The notes under the pieces were generated by a model. The model saw nothing but the letters and a program-made list of their open reading frames with translations. It ran no database searches and had not been told where the DNA came from. The position numbers and the translations under genes are program-made. This document shows, one piece after another, positions 13,914-19,411 of a stretch of DNA of 29,898 nucleotides. Origin of the DNA: a virus; IMG/VR virus record IMGVR_UViG_3300042400_001151, positions 1 through 29,898 of that record; one strand, 5' to 3'. How positions within the stretch are numbered: the first letter of the stretch is position 1; each line of letters begins with the position of its first letter.

Positions 13914-13988
13914 CGCTCCTATAGTATAAAGGTATTACACCTCCTTGGTAAGGCGGAAACATCGGATCGTTACCGGTTAGGAGCACCA
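13914..13988 (+). tRNA. tRNA-Thr, anticodon GGT
   Basis: Acceptor GCTCCTA/TAGGAGC, anticodon loop TTGGTAA with one T-C mismatch in the stem, encoded ACCA. The T loop is ATCGTTA, a departure from the usual TTCRANY. It starts five bases after the DUF458 gene stop. Confidence 0.84.
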
Positions 13989-13992
13989 ACAT

Positions 13993-14070
13993 GGTGGGAT
14001 GGCAGAGTGGTCCAATGCACGTGACTGCAAATCTCGACAACCGTCGGTTCAAATCCGACTCCCACCTCCA
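13993..14070 (+). tRNA. tRNA-Cys, anticodon GCA
   Basis: Acceptor GGTGGGA/TCCCACC, anticodon loop CTGCAAA (one T-T mismatch in the stem), T arm GTCGG-TTCAAAT-CCGAC, and discriminator T, the cysteine identity base, with encoded CCA. Confidence 0.9.
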
Positions 14071-14075
14071 CAAAT

Positions 14076-14170
14076 GGTAGATAGCACTGGTGTGCGGCTG
14101 AGATTTATAAACTCGGGAGAGCGGTCAGATGGGCTGCAACGGGTAGGTTCGAATCCTACATCTACTACCA
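14076..14170 (+). tRNA. Unusual type II tRNA, anticodon unclear (possibly TAT)
   Basis: A 95-base tRNA with acceptor GGTAGAT/ATCTACT (first pair G-T), a sound T arm GTAGG-TTCGAAT-CCTAC and encoded ACCA. The variable arm is long: GCGGTC-AGATG-GGCTGC. The anticodon stem CTGAG/CTCGG closes a nine-base loop ATTTATAAA, centred on TAT. Type II tRNAs normally carry Leu, Ser or Tyr, and none of their anticodons sits properly here. An A-A closing pair would give a seven-base loop with TAT (Ile). It may be decayed or specialised. Confidence 0.6.
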
Positions 14171-14176
14171 AGTATT

Positions 14177-14251
14177 GCCCTGTTATTATAATGACTATTA
14201 TGCCTGTTTTGTAATCAGGAGATGGCAGTTTGATTCTGTCACGGGGCACCA
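14177..14251 (+). tRNA. tRNA-Thr, anticodon TGT (copy 1)
   Basis: Acceptor GCCCTGT/ACGGGGC, anticodon loop TTTGTAA on a CCTG/CAGG stem with a T-T inner mismatch, T loop TTTGATT, encoded ACCA. A second TGT gene is at 22517-22591; the two differ clearly, so they are not a recent duplication. Confidence 0.85.
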
Positions 14252-14259
14252 AGTACTAT

Positions 14260-14336
14260 ATCCGCGTAGCTCAACTGGATAGAGCAACGGTCTACGAAGC
14301 CGTAGGTTGGGGGCTCGAATCCCTCCGTGGATACCA
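14260..14336 (+). tRNA. tRNA-Arg, anticodon ACG
   Basis: Acceptor ATCCGCG/CGTGGAT, D arm GCTC-GAGC, anticodon arm ACGGT-CTACGAA-GCCGT, T loop CTCGAAT, encoded ACCA. A34 would need conversion to inosine by host TadA. It ends two bases before the end of the opposite-strand gene. Confidence 0.9.
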
Positions 14337-14337
14337 A

Positions 14338-15270
14338 TTAATCAATGAACTCTGTGCGAATATATCGCTGCGGATCAAACTTAAACAAGTCCTGCATAGA
14401 AATGTCTACGACATGTCCTATTTGAAACTCCAAGGGCAAAGAGTCAACTGTACGGCCATACTTTTCAGCCCATTGTTGAAAGTGTGCAGAGCGATAGATT
14501 TCTTCACGACGACGGTTGAGATGTATGCAGTATCCACCGTAGGATCCTTCTCGGCCACGAGCATCTTGGGCTGTGGGATCATCTTCTTCAAAGTAGCTCT
14601 GTAGCATACACTTACCTAGAATACTGGCATTGAGAGTCACAGGAGCTCCGTGGGAGAAATCCATGGGTTCGTAGTTGAAGCTTTGATCATAGGAATCAAA
14701 CGGTAAATAACAGGTCTTAATTATTTCGCCGGTTATGCTGGCAGGGTTGTTTATTATCCAAGTAGGCAAAATCCATTCGCTACTGTTGTTTTGATACTGT
14801 AGTTTAGTAGGCGTAGTTACACTTACTTCTAAACAGTGTACAGCTTCGTTAATTTGTCCAATCACGCTGTACCATCGAGCAAAATCCCAATCTGCAGGCG
14901 GAACAAAATTTTCATCAAAGGGATTGGGTTCAGTTGACTGTTTATACCACCATTCACAATTGTAAGTAAAAAATCTATGTAGTGTGTTGAGAGTCTGTTG
15001 GCTGAAATCAAACTCTGCTGGCAGGTTAAAAGGTATCGCATAGCCTGCATCACGCATTATGTTGACGGAATCTTCAATAATTTTCCATTGCGTTTTGTGA
15101 TCAACTGTGCTTGGCCCAGGTAGTTTAAACTCATCTGAAAAGAACATGCGATAGTAGTCAGGTTGACGATCAGTCAAAGCCTGAAAAAACTTGAACCATT
15201 TTTCAATAGTGGGGTGTTGTTTTAACTGGATCGAAACATGAGTGTTTGGAAAGATTAGTTTTAGTTGCAT
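14338..15270 (-). CDS. Minus-strand phage protein of unknown function
   Basis: A 310-residue soluble protein and the longest minus-strand gene of the window. Segments include KLIFPNTHVSIQLKQHPTIE, a Trp/Tyr-rich middle (FFTYNCEWWYKQS, WDFARWYSVIGQINEAVHCL), SEWILPTWIINNPASITG, and a C-terminal part with GREGSYGGYCIHLNRRREEI. No signal peptide. I do not recognise a family. It stops within the tRNA-Arg flank and begins opposite to 15294, so it interrupts the plus-strand tRNA run. Confidence 0.7.
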   Translation of the reverse strand: MQLKLIFPNTHVSIQLKQHPTIEKWFKFFQALTDRQPDYYRMFFSDEFKLPGPSTVDHKTQWKIIEDSVNIMRDAGYAIPFNLPAEFDFSQQTLNTLHRFFTYNCEWWYKQSTEPNPFDENFVPPADWDFARWYSVIGQINEAVHCLEVSVTTPTKLQYQNNSSEWILPTWIINNPASITGEIIKTCYLPFDSYDQSFNYEPMDFSHGAPVTLNASILGKCMLQSYFEEDDPTAQDARGREGSYGGYCIHLNRRREEIYRSAHFQQWAEKYGRTVDSLPLEFQIGHVVDISMQDLFKFDPQRYIRTEFID

Positions 15271-15293
15271 AAAAGTACTTATAGGAGTAATCT

Positions 15294-15476
15294 GTGAAAC
15301 CGATTATATTTGAAAACCCTAGAACACGCGAGCGAGTCGTCTGTGATGACCTACGCAACATCGCTGTTATAGAAGGGGAAGAATACTTGGCTGTGCGTCG
15401 CCCAGATCAGCCACGGGTGTTCTTGATAAAAAGATCTGCTGTGGTGCGGGTAAAAACGCCGCATAACTACAAGTGA
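15294..15476 (+). CDS. Small basic protein of unknown function
   Basis: A 60-residue protein starting at GTG 15294 with TAGGAG seven bases upstream. It reads as a small beta-barrel-like sequence: PIIFENPRTRERVVCDDLRN, then EEYLAVRRPDQPRVFLIKRS. Not recognised. It lies one base before the next gene. Confidence 0.6.
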   Translation: MKPIIFENPRTRERVVCDDLRNIAVIEGEEYLAVRRPDQPRVFLIKRSAVVRVKTPHNYK

Positions 15477-15477
15477 A

Positions 15478-15951
15478 ATGGACATACTATTCTCACTGTT
15501 TTTATTTTTTGCACCTCCCCCACTGCCTGCGGCGCCGTCAAGTGATTGCGACAGCTACATTGTGGGGTTTAGAGGCTTGAACAGAGCATTTGATCAACCG
15601 GCATTTGATCAGTATGCGGATCAGCGTAGCAGTTGTAGTCTTGTGTACGATTACACAGAAGCTGATTTGGCCGTACAGTTTGTGGATACAGTGACTGAAC
15701 CTTACGAGTTGTATGGATACAGTGCCGGTGCTGTGGCTGTTGGTCAAGTGCTACGGCAAGCACGACGACTGCCCAGTTATGTGATTACTGTGGGGGCCTT
15801 GGCTTCGGTTGATGTGAATTTTGCCCGATATGGGGTAAGGTTTGACAACTGGTTTGATGAGTCCGGTCGTGGATCACGTTCGCCTGGACGTTATATACCC
15901 AGGGTGTCACATGATCGTATACAGGCCTACATCAACAGATTTTATCAATAG
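15478..15951 (+). CDS. Alpha/beta-hydrolase-like exported protein
   Basis: A 157-residue protein with a hydrophobic N-terminus (MDILFSLFLFFAPPPLPA) that looks like a signal peptide, although it lacks basic residues. The mature part contains YIVGFRGLNRAFDQPAFDQY and the nucleophile elbow ELYGYSAGAVAVGQVL (G-x-S-x-G). A later strand SYVITVGALAS and a C-terminal RVSHDRIQAYI supply a possible acid and catalytic His. It is short for the fold. A secreted or periplasmic esterase/lipase is plausible. A promoter begins just after it. Confidence 0.66.
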   Translation: MDILFSLFLFFAPPPLPAAPSSDCDSYIVGFRGLNRAFDQPAFDQYADQRSSCSLVYDYTEADLAVQFVDTVTEPYELYGYSAGAVAVGQVLRQARRLPSYVITVGALASVDVNFARYGVRFDNWFDESGRGSRSPGRYIPRVSHDRIQAYINRFYQ

Positions 15952-15954
15952 AGG

Positions 15955-15983
15955 TTGACCTGTTGCACAGTATCAGCTATAAT
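15955..15983 (+). promoter_or_regulatory. Sigma70-type promoter for tRNA-Leu(TAG) cluster
   Basis: TTGACC (15955-15960), 17-base spacer, TATAAT (15978-15983), 15 bases before tRNA-Leu(TAG). Confidence 0.82.
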
Positions 15984-15998
15984 AGTTTTTTAGTAAAT

Positions 15999-16083
15999 GC
16001 CCTGGTGGCGGAATTGGTAGACGCACCGGATTTAGGTTCCGGCACCGCAAGGCGTGGGAGTTCGAGTCTCCCCTGGGGCACCA
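15999..16083 (+). tRNA. tRNA-Leu, anticodon TAG
   Basis: Type II. Acceptor GCCCTGG/CTGGGGC, anticodon arm CCGGA-TTTAGGT-TCCGG, variable arm CACCGCAAGGCGT, T arm GGGAG-TTCGAGT-CTCCC, encoded ACCA. Confidence 0.94.
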
Positions 16084-16092
16084 TGATTTTAA

Positions 16093-16169
16093 GGGTCGTT
16101 AGCTCAGTTGGTACGAGCGTCTCGTTTACACCGAGAATGTCGGCGGTTCGAGCCCGTCACGACCCACCA
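16093..16169 (+). tRNA. tRNA-Val, anticodon TAC
   Basis: Acceptor GGGTCGT/ACGACCC, D arm GCTC-GAGC, anticodon arm TCTCG-TTTACAC-CGAGA, encoded ACCA. Confidence 0.94.
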
Positions 16170-16184
16170 TTTATAGGATTTATA

Positions 16185-16400
16185 ATGTTTCTTAAACTCA
16201 CAAACGCAGCACCTGACTACAAGGGCATGCCCCTAGCTGTTCGATCTGATATAGTGTTGTCGGTATTTCAAACTACACTAAATCGCGGAACAGAAGATGC
16301 ACCCTCGCAGGAGTCGGTGACTGTTGTGTACAGCCCGCAGGCTTCTTGGGAAGTGGAAGAAACTGTTGATCAAGTCGTTGAACAATTAAATAAGTTCTAA
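16185..16400 (+). CDS. Small FlbD-like protein (tentative)
   Basis: A 71-residue protein between tRNA-Val and tRNA-Pro. It begins MFLKLTNAAPDYKGMPLAV, continues with SDIVLSVFQTT and VTVVYSPQASWEVEETVDQV, and ends VEQLNKF. The order strand-loop-strand and the ending with a V-x-E-T/S-V-x-x-V motif recall FlbD-type small proteins, but similarity is weak and the role unclear. ATG 16185 with TAGGA upstream; longer frames run through the tRNAs and are discarded. Confidence 0.55.
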   Translation: MFLKLTNAAPDYKGMPLAVRSDIVLSVFQTTLNRGTEDAPSQESVTVVYSPQASWEVEETVDQVVEQLNKF

Positions 16401-16408
16401 GTTTTATT

Positions 16409-16485
16409 CGGAGTGTGGCGCAGTCTGGTAGCGCACCTGGTTTGGGACCAGGGGGTCCAAGGTTCGAATCCTTGTACTCCGACCA
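16409..16485 (+). tRNA. tRNA-Pro, anticodon TGG
   Basis: Acceptor CGGAGTG/TACTCCG with the C1-G72 pair typical of bacterial proline tRNA, anticodon arm CCTGG-TTTGGGA-CCAGG, T arm CAAGG-TTCGAAT-CCTTG, encoded ACCA. Confidence 0.94.
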
Positions 16486-16493
16486 TGTTTTAT

Positions 16494-16570
16494 TCCCCGA
16501 TAGCTCAGTTGGTAGATGCGTCTGACTGTTAATCAGAATGTCGCTGGTTCGAGTCCAGCTCGGGGAGCCA
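16494..16570 (+). tRNA. tRNA-Asn, anticodon GTT
   Basis: Acceptor TCCCCGA/TCGGGGA, discriminator G, anticodon arm TCTGA-CTGTTAA-TCAGA, T arm GCTGG-TTCGAGT-CCAGC, encoded CCA. Confidence 0.94.
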
Positions 16571-16576
16571 TTTTGT

Positions 16577-16650
16577 TGGTCCATAGTGTAATGGTAGCAC
16601 TACAGATTTTGATTCTGTCAGTCAAGGTTCGAACCCTTGTGGGCCTGCCA
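16577..16650 (+). tRNA. tRNA-Gln, anticodon TTG
   Basis: Acceptor TGGTCCA/TGGGCCT, with the open first pair (T1-T72) that fits the weak 1-72 pair of glutamine tRNA. Discriminator G, anticodon arm ACAGA-TTTTGAT-TCTGT, T arm CAAGG-TTCGAAC-CCTTG, encoded CCA. Confidence 0.9.
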
Positions 16651-16656
16651 CGCAAT

Positions 16657-16731
16657 CGGTCTTTCGTTCAACGGATAGGATGCTTGGCTTCGAACCAAGC
16701 GATGTGGGTTCGATTCCTGCAAGACCGGCCA
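16657..16731 (+). tRNA. tRNA-Arg, anticodon TCG
   Basis: Acceptor CGGTCTT/AAGACCG, anticodon loop CTTCGAA on a CTTGG/CCAAG stem, T loop TTCGATT, discriminator G, encoded CCA. Third arginine tRNA after TCT and ACG. Confidence 0.92.
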
Positions 16732-16734
16732 AGA

Positions 16735-16754
16735 GTGTTGTATTTTTACAACAC
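16735..16754 (+). other. Hairpin after tRNA-Arg(TCG)
   Basis: GTGTTGT (16735-16741) pairs with ACAACAC (16748-16754). There is no U-run after it, so it is more likely a 3' trailer or RNA-processing hairpin than a terminator. A promoter starts six bases later. Confidence 0.45.
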
Positions 16755-16759
16755 CAGAC

Positions 16760-16788
16760 TTGACCCCAAATACACCGAGTGCTATAAT
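16760..16788 (+). promoter_or_regulatory. Sigma70-type promoter
   Basis: TTGACC (16760-16765), 17-base spacer, TATAAT (16783-16788). It drives 16819-17251 and the following tRNA-Lys. Confidence 0.82.
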
Positions 16789-16818
16789 ACTTACTTGTTA
16801 ATCAATGAGGAGTTTATT

Positions 16819-17121
16819 ATGCAAGCTCGCAACTTTATTAACAAGTATAACGCCAGCAACAAGTCTGCGGGCTTTAGCACTTACGACAGTGTCAAAGCAA
16901 CAGAGAAGTGGCTGGAGTACGCACTAGACGTTATGGACATGCAAGACGCCATGATGCGGTCGTTGGATTTTAACGAGAAGTACATGTTAGCTCAAGCTCT
17001 AGTAGTAGCGGAGCGTAAAAAAGCCTACATGTACCGTCACAAAAACTTTGATCTCAAACGTGCGTCAACATTGCTTAGTGCTGTTAAAAACAGTCAAAAA
17101 CAATTTAATTTTACGGAGTAA
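16819..17121 (+). CDS. Helical basic protein of unknown function
   Basis: A 100-residue protein with GAGGAG upstream of ATG 16819. It is mostly helical: ARNFINKYNASNKSAGFSTY, KATEKWLEYALDVMDMQDAM, then LAQALVVAERKKAYMYRHKN and a basic tail. No family recognised. It is followed four bases later by a second small basic gene, and both sit on the transcript leading into tRNA-Lys. Confidence 0.65.
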   Translation: MQARNFINKYNASNKSAGFSTYDSVKATEKWLEYALDVMDMQDAMMRSLDFNEKYMLAQALVVAERKKAYMYRHKNFDLKRASTLLSAVKNSQKQFNFTE

Positions 17122-17125
17122 TAAA

Positions 17126-17251
17126 ATGTTAGTTAAACCTAAAAATATATTTGCTGTATTAGCAAATAAACGGAAAGCGGGCTCGCACCGCAAGAGCAAT
17201 AAAGCTCTAAGAAAGTTAGCAAGACAATCGGGGTATAACTCAATTGGCTAG
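17126..17251 (+). CDS. Small strongly basic protein overlapping tRNA-Lys
   Basis: A 41-residue protein starting MLVKPKNIFAVLANKRKAGS and continuing HRKSNKALRKLARQ, with ACGGAG upstream. It is about one third Lys/Arg, suggesting nucleic-acid binding. Its last seven codons (GYNSIG and stop) are the first 23 bases of tRNA-Lys, so an intact tRNA removes the mRNA end. Too short for firm assignment. Confidence 0.5.
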   Translation: MLVKPKNIFAVLANKRKAGSHRKSNKALRKLARQSGYNSIG

Positions 17252-17304
17252 AGTAGTCGGCTTTTACCCGACCTATCAGAGTTCAAGTCTCTGTGCCCCG
17301 ACCA
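17229..17304 (+). tRNA. tRNA-Lys, anticodon TTT
   Basis: Acceptor CGGGGTA/TGCCCCG, D arm ACTC-GAGT, anticodon arm GTCGG-CTTTTAC-CCGAC, T arm CAGAG-TTCAAGT-CTCTG, encoded ACCA. Its 5' end overlaps the preceding small gene. Confidence 0.92.
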
Positions 17305-17371
17305 TATAAAAACACATTTTTCTGAACGCCAGTCGCTCGCAGTGCAGAGTAGGTCAAGTGTGTTTCTATAT
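17304..17371 (+). other. Spacer with long inverted repeat between tRNAs
   Basis: Thirteen bases at 17304-17316 pair with 17359-17371, with one mismatch, enclosing about 42 bases. The repeat occupies the whole gap between tRNA-Lys and the next tRNA and probably folds in the precursor, possibly for processing. Confidence 0.4.
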
Positions 17372-17448
17372 GGTGATGTAGCTCAGCGGGTCAGAGCAGG
17401 CGATTCATATTCGCAAGGTCGGGGATTCAACTTCCTCCATCACTACCA
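17372..17448 (+). tRNA. tRNA-Ile2 or tRNA-Met, anticodon CAT
   Basis: Acceptor GGTGATG/CATCACT (G1-T72 wobble), encoded ACCA, anticodon loop TTCATAT on GCGA/TCGC. This anticodon stem resembles bacterial tRNA-Ile2 (GGCGA...TCGC), so lysidine-modified Ile decoding AUA is a fair possibility. The T loop is TTCAACT. It is not an initiator. Confidence 0.82.
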
Positions 17449-17453
17449 AGCAA

Positions 17454-17570
17454 TGAACGAAGATATCCGAGCAGTGTTAAATGCACACGGGTTATCTTTA
17501 CTAACCGCCTAGTGGCGTACCCCTGCCGAAGGAAATCTGGTCGTGGCAGTGAGGATATCTTTGTTCACCA
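17454..17570 (+). ncRNA. Four-armed tRNA-like RNA with CCA end
   Basis: It lies between two tRNAs and ends in ACCA. A 14-15 pair terminal stem (17454-17468 with 17553-17567, one G-U) replaces the seven-pair acceptor. Inside, in cloverleaf order, are GTGT-TAAATGC-ACAC, GGTTA-TCTTTAC-TAACC (a seven-base loop like an anticodon arm, but with C where U33 belongs), GCC-TAGT-GGC (variable-arm-like) and CTGCC/GGCAG around a 17-base loop. No T-loop consensus is present. I know no such family; it may be a derived tRNA or a novel RNA. Confidence 0.55.
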
Positions 17571-17576
17571 TTCAAC

Positions 17577-17664
17577 GGGCAAGTGGCAGAGAGGCCGATT
17601 GCGTCAGTCTTGAAAACTGAAGGCCGGAAACGGTCCGTGAGTTCGAATCTCACCTTGCCCTCCA
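17577..17664 (+). tRNA. tRNA-Ser, anticodon TGA
   Basis: Type II. Acceptor GGGCAAG/CTTGCCC, anticodon arm TCAGT-CTTGAAA-ACTGA, variable arm GGCCGGAAACGGTCC, T loop TTCGAAT. The discriminator is T, where serine tRNAs usually have G. CCA is encoded. Confidence 0.92.
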
Positions 17665-17681
17665 TATTGTAGAGAGAGAAA

Positions 17682-17909
17682 ATGTACCGAGTATATTGGA
17701 CCGCAGCAGACGGTTCCGCACGTAGTGAAGACTATGTAGAAATGGTGGCAGCACTAACGGAAGCCAATCGCTTGCGTAATGAAGGCCGTGCCTATGTTGT
17801 TATGGCCAGCGAAAACCCCAACCAAGTGGGTCGGATGGGTGTGGATTCAGTTGAGAATGGGCATCTTCCCAGCGGTGAAGCCTACACTTGGAAGATGCGC
17901 AGAACTTAG
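17682..17909 (+). CDS. Small phage protein of unknown function
   Basis: A 75-residue protein with GAGAGAGAAA before ATG 17682. It has an N-terminal strand (YRVYWTAADGSARSEDY), a helix (EMVAALTEANRLRNEGRAYV) and a C-terminal GVDSVENGHLPSGEAYTW. The arrangement resembles small strand-helix-strand proteins seen in phages. Function unknown. The end meets the minus-strand nuclease gene. Confidence 0.62.
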   Translation: MYRVYWTAADGSARSEDYVEMVAALTEANRLRNEGRAYVVMASENPNQVGRMGVDSVENGHLPSGEAYTWKMRRT

Positions 17910-18343
17910 TTACACCAAGATGTTTTTGCTTCGCCGTAGTATTCTCTAGCAAAACCATTTTGAATCAACATCATTCGTAGGCTTTGTCCATTTAGTAAAA
18001 CATCACCCAGCACACGGCCACCGTATTTGTCCCAATCCATTAAAACAACTTGACGCTGTTGAGCGGCTGCTATTAATCGTTTGGTAAATTCTGTGGCAGC
18101 AGCACCGCGTACAGCTTCTGCAGGGCACTGAGCACGATGTCCTTTTTCGGGTGTATCGACACCAAACACACGGATGCTGAGTTCTTGTTTAAGTGGCGGG
18201 GGTAAAAAGGTTGCTTGGAATGCTACTGTATCGCCGTCGATCACTCGTGTGATTACAGCATCATAAGTGACGCCGGCCTTTTGACGTGGTTGTGCTGACA
18301 CCAGCACAGGTACTAAGCAAAGCAATAATAATAATTTTTTCAT
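17906..18343 (-). CDS. Secreted staphylococcal-nuclease-like protein
   Basis: A 145-residue thermonuclease (SNase) homologue. It has a Sec signal peptide (MKKLLLLLCLVPVLVSAQ) and then the OB-fold core: ITRVIDGDTVAFQ (Asp of the calcium site), LSIRVFGVDTPEKG (Arg plus Asp-Thr), and the last catalytic region WDKYGGRVLGDVLLNGQS and MLIQNGFAREY. The RVFGVDTPE and KYGGR motifs carry the two catalytic arginines. It probably degrades DNA or RNA in the periplasm or outside the cell. Minus strand, within the tRNA region. Confidence 0.9.
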   Translation of the reverse strand: MKKLLLLLCLVPVLVSAQPRQKAGVTYDAVITRVIDGDTVAFQATFLPPPLKQELSIRVFGVDTPEKGHRAQCPAEAVRGAAATEFTKRLIAAAQQRQVVLMDWDKYGGRVLGDVLLNGQSLRMMLIQNGFAREYYGEAKTSWCN

Positions 18344-18368
18344 TCAAAATCTCCTGTAATGTATTTAA

Positions 18369-18444
18369 CCCGACTAAGCTAACCTGGTGGAAGCGTGTGC
18401 CTGAAGAGCACGAGGGCGTGGATCGAAACCACGAGTCGGGACCA
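18369..18444 (+). tRNA. tRNA-Phe, anticodon GAA
   Basis: Acceptor CCCGACT/AGTCGGG, D arm GCT/AGC, anticodon loop CTGAAGA on TGTGC/GCACG, T arm CGTGG-ATCGAAA-CCACG, encoded ACCA. The T loop starts with A instead of T. Confidence 0.86.
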
Positions 18445-18469
18445 TGTGTTGTAAAACAGCACAAAGTAG

Positions 18470-18498
18470 TTGACCAGTAATCACTAGGGTGCTATAAT
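18470..18498 (+). promoter_or_regulatory. Sigma70-type promoter of the Glu-Tyr-Asp tRNA unit
   Basis: TTGACC (18470-18475), 17-base spacer, TATAAT (18493-18498). It precedes the boxA-like leader. Confidence 0.83.
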
Positions 18499-18524
18499 AG
18501 CTGTATAGTAAGTAATGCACAAAA

Positions 18525-18621
18525 CGTTCTTTAAAAATTCAACGCAATATTGAAACACATTGCGACGTTGTTCTAGACAGCACCCATAAAGAGAGTAGTG
18601 TGTTTCAATATTGTGTTGAAT
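18525..18621 (+). promoter_or_regulatory. boxA-like sequence and long processing stem
   Basis: CGTTCTTTAAAAATT (18525-18539) resembles the boxA antitermination element of rRNA leaders, in the form seen in betaproteobacteria. Directly after it, 18537-18559 pairs with 18599-18621 (22-23 pairs with one G-U), like an RNase III substrate. The arrangement promoter-boxA-stem-tRNA copies the layout of an rRNA operon leader. Confidence 0.55.
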
Positions 18622-18624
18622 AAT

Positions 18625-18700
18625 GCTCGGTTCGTCTATCGGTTTAGGACACCGCCCTTTCACGGCGGGAAGAGGGGTTCAATTCCCCTACCGAGTACCA
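18625..18700 (+). tRNA. tRNA-Glu, anticodon TTC
   Basis: Acceptor GCTCGGT/ACCGAGT (first pair G-T), anticodon arm CCGCC-CTTTCAC-GGCGG, T arm AGGGG-TTCAATT-CCCCT, encoded ACCA. Four bases after the long stem. Confidence 0.92.
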
Positions 18701-18706
18701 AGTTTC

Positions 18707-18791
18707 GGAGTAGAAGCATCAACGGTGATGCAGTGGATTGTAAATCCGCCGCGCTTGCGCACGCCTGGTTCGATCCCAGGATACTCCACCA
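18707..18791 (+). tRNA. tRNA-Tyr, anticodon GTA
   Basis: Type II. Acceptor GGAGTAG/ATACTCC with the seventh pair open, anticodon arm GTGGA-TTGTAAA-TCCGC, variable arm CGCGCTTGCGCACG, T arm CCTGG-TTCGATC-CCAGG, encoded ACCA. Confidence 0.92.
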
Positions 18792-18799
18792 TATAACAT

Positions 18800-18874
18800 G
18801 GTCCTATAGTATATCGGTGAGTATGGCGCCCTGTCACGGCGCAGAGACGGGTTCGATTCCCGTTGGGACCGCCA
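18800..18874 (+). tRNA. tRNA-Asp, anticodon GTC
   Basis: Acceptor GGTCCTA/TGGGACC, discriminator G, anticodon arm GCGCC-CTGTCAC-GGCGC, T arm ACGGG-TTCGATT-CCCGT, encoded CCA. Confidence 0.93.
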
Positions 18875-18912
18875 AATAATTTCTGCTGTTGTTTTTGTTC
18901 ATAATTACTAGC

Positions 18913-19356
18913 ATGAAATCAATATTGTTTGAAACACAATCAGGAAAACCCTGTGCCACTTGTAGCAAATGCTGCGAAGGGTGGTTGACCGGAAATGCCT
19001 ACGGGTTTGAATTCAAACCTGGTACACCGTGTAAATTTATTACCGGCAGTGGTTGTGGAATATATGCTGCCAGGCCCGAGGATCCCTGTAAAACTTTTCG
19101 GTGCCATTGGAAAACCAATCCCCGTATGCCGGATTGGATGCGACCAGACCTCAGTGGTGTGATTACACTGGTTAGATATTTGGGAACTTATCGATATTTG
19201 GTTTTACACAGCACCGGACAGATACCGGATCCTAGAGTTTTAATCTGGGCCGACGAATGGGCCGAATCGGGTGGAAATGTTATTTTTTATTCGTACGATG
19301 GTGTAAAGACTTTTAGCAAGAACAACGAGTTCATTGAACTTGTTGCAAAAATGTAG
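18913..19356 (+). CDS. Cysteine-cluster protein (YkgJ-like)
   Basis: A 147-residue protein with the metal-binding CATCSKCCEGW segment near the N-terminus, then CKFITGSGCGIYAARPEDPC and CKTFRCHW. This order of seven or more cysteines is typical of the YkgJ-type zinc/iron-chelating domain family, whose role is unclear. The C-terminal half (RYLGTYRYLVLHSTGQIP, LIWADEWAESGGNV) is not part of the usual motif. The start is uncertain: ATG 18913 has no clear ribosome binding site, and a TTG at 18889 is in frame. Confidence 0.74.
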   Translation: MKSILFETQSGKPCATCSKCCEGWLTGNAYGFEFKPGTPCKFITGSGCGIYAARPEDPCKTFRCHWKTNPRMPDWMRPDLSGVITLVRYLGTYRYLVLHSTGQIPDPRVLIWADEWAESGGNVIFYSYDGVKTFSKNNEFIELVAKM

Positions 19357-19363
19357 TATCTGA

Positions 19364-19396
19364 GCAGGGTTCGTATAGTGGTAATACCTCAGCCTT
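19364..19396 (+). pseudogene. 5' fragment of a tRNA, cut in the anticodon loop
   Basis: GCAGGGT, TC, GTAT-AGTGGTA-ATAC and the stem TCAGC-CTT form the 5' half of a tRNA (acceptor strand, D arm, first half of the anticodon arm). Then the sequence turns AT-rich and no matching 3' half (ACCCTGC) appears. The homing endonuclease gene starts 15 bases later. The D and anticodon arms resemble Gly-type tRNAs, but the identity is lost. Confidence 0.72.
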
Positions 19397-19411
19397 GAGA
19401 TAAATACAATT

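Noticed and set aside
14076-14170. Ochre suppressor tRNA implying a changed genetic code
   Set aside because: TAA, TAG and TGA all end genes normally in this window, and the loop reads TTA only in a shifted frame with poor stem pairing.
13135-14252. Open frames on both strands across the tRNA genes (for example 13100-13318 and 14049-14252 on the minus strand)
   Set aside because: They coincide with tRNA genes and contain translated tRNA sequence, which is a common source of spurious frames.
16735-16754. Transcription terminator
   Set aside because: The hairpin is not followed by a run of T.
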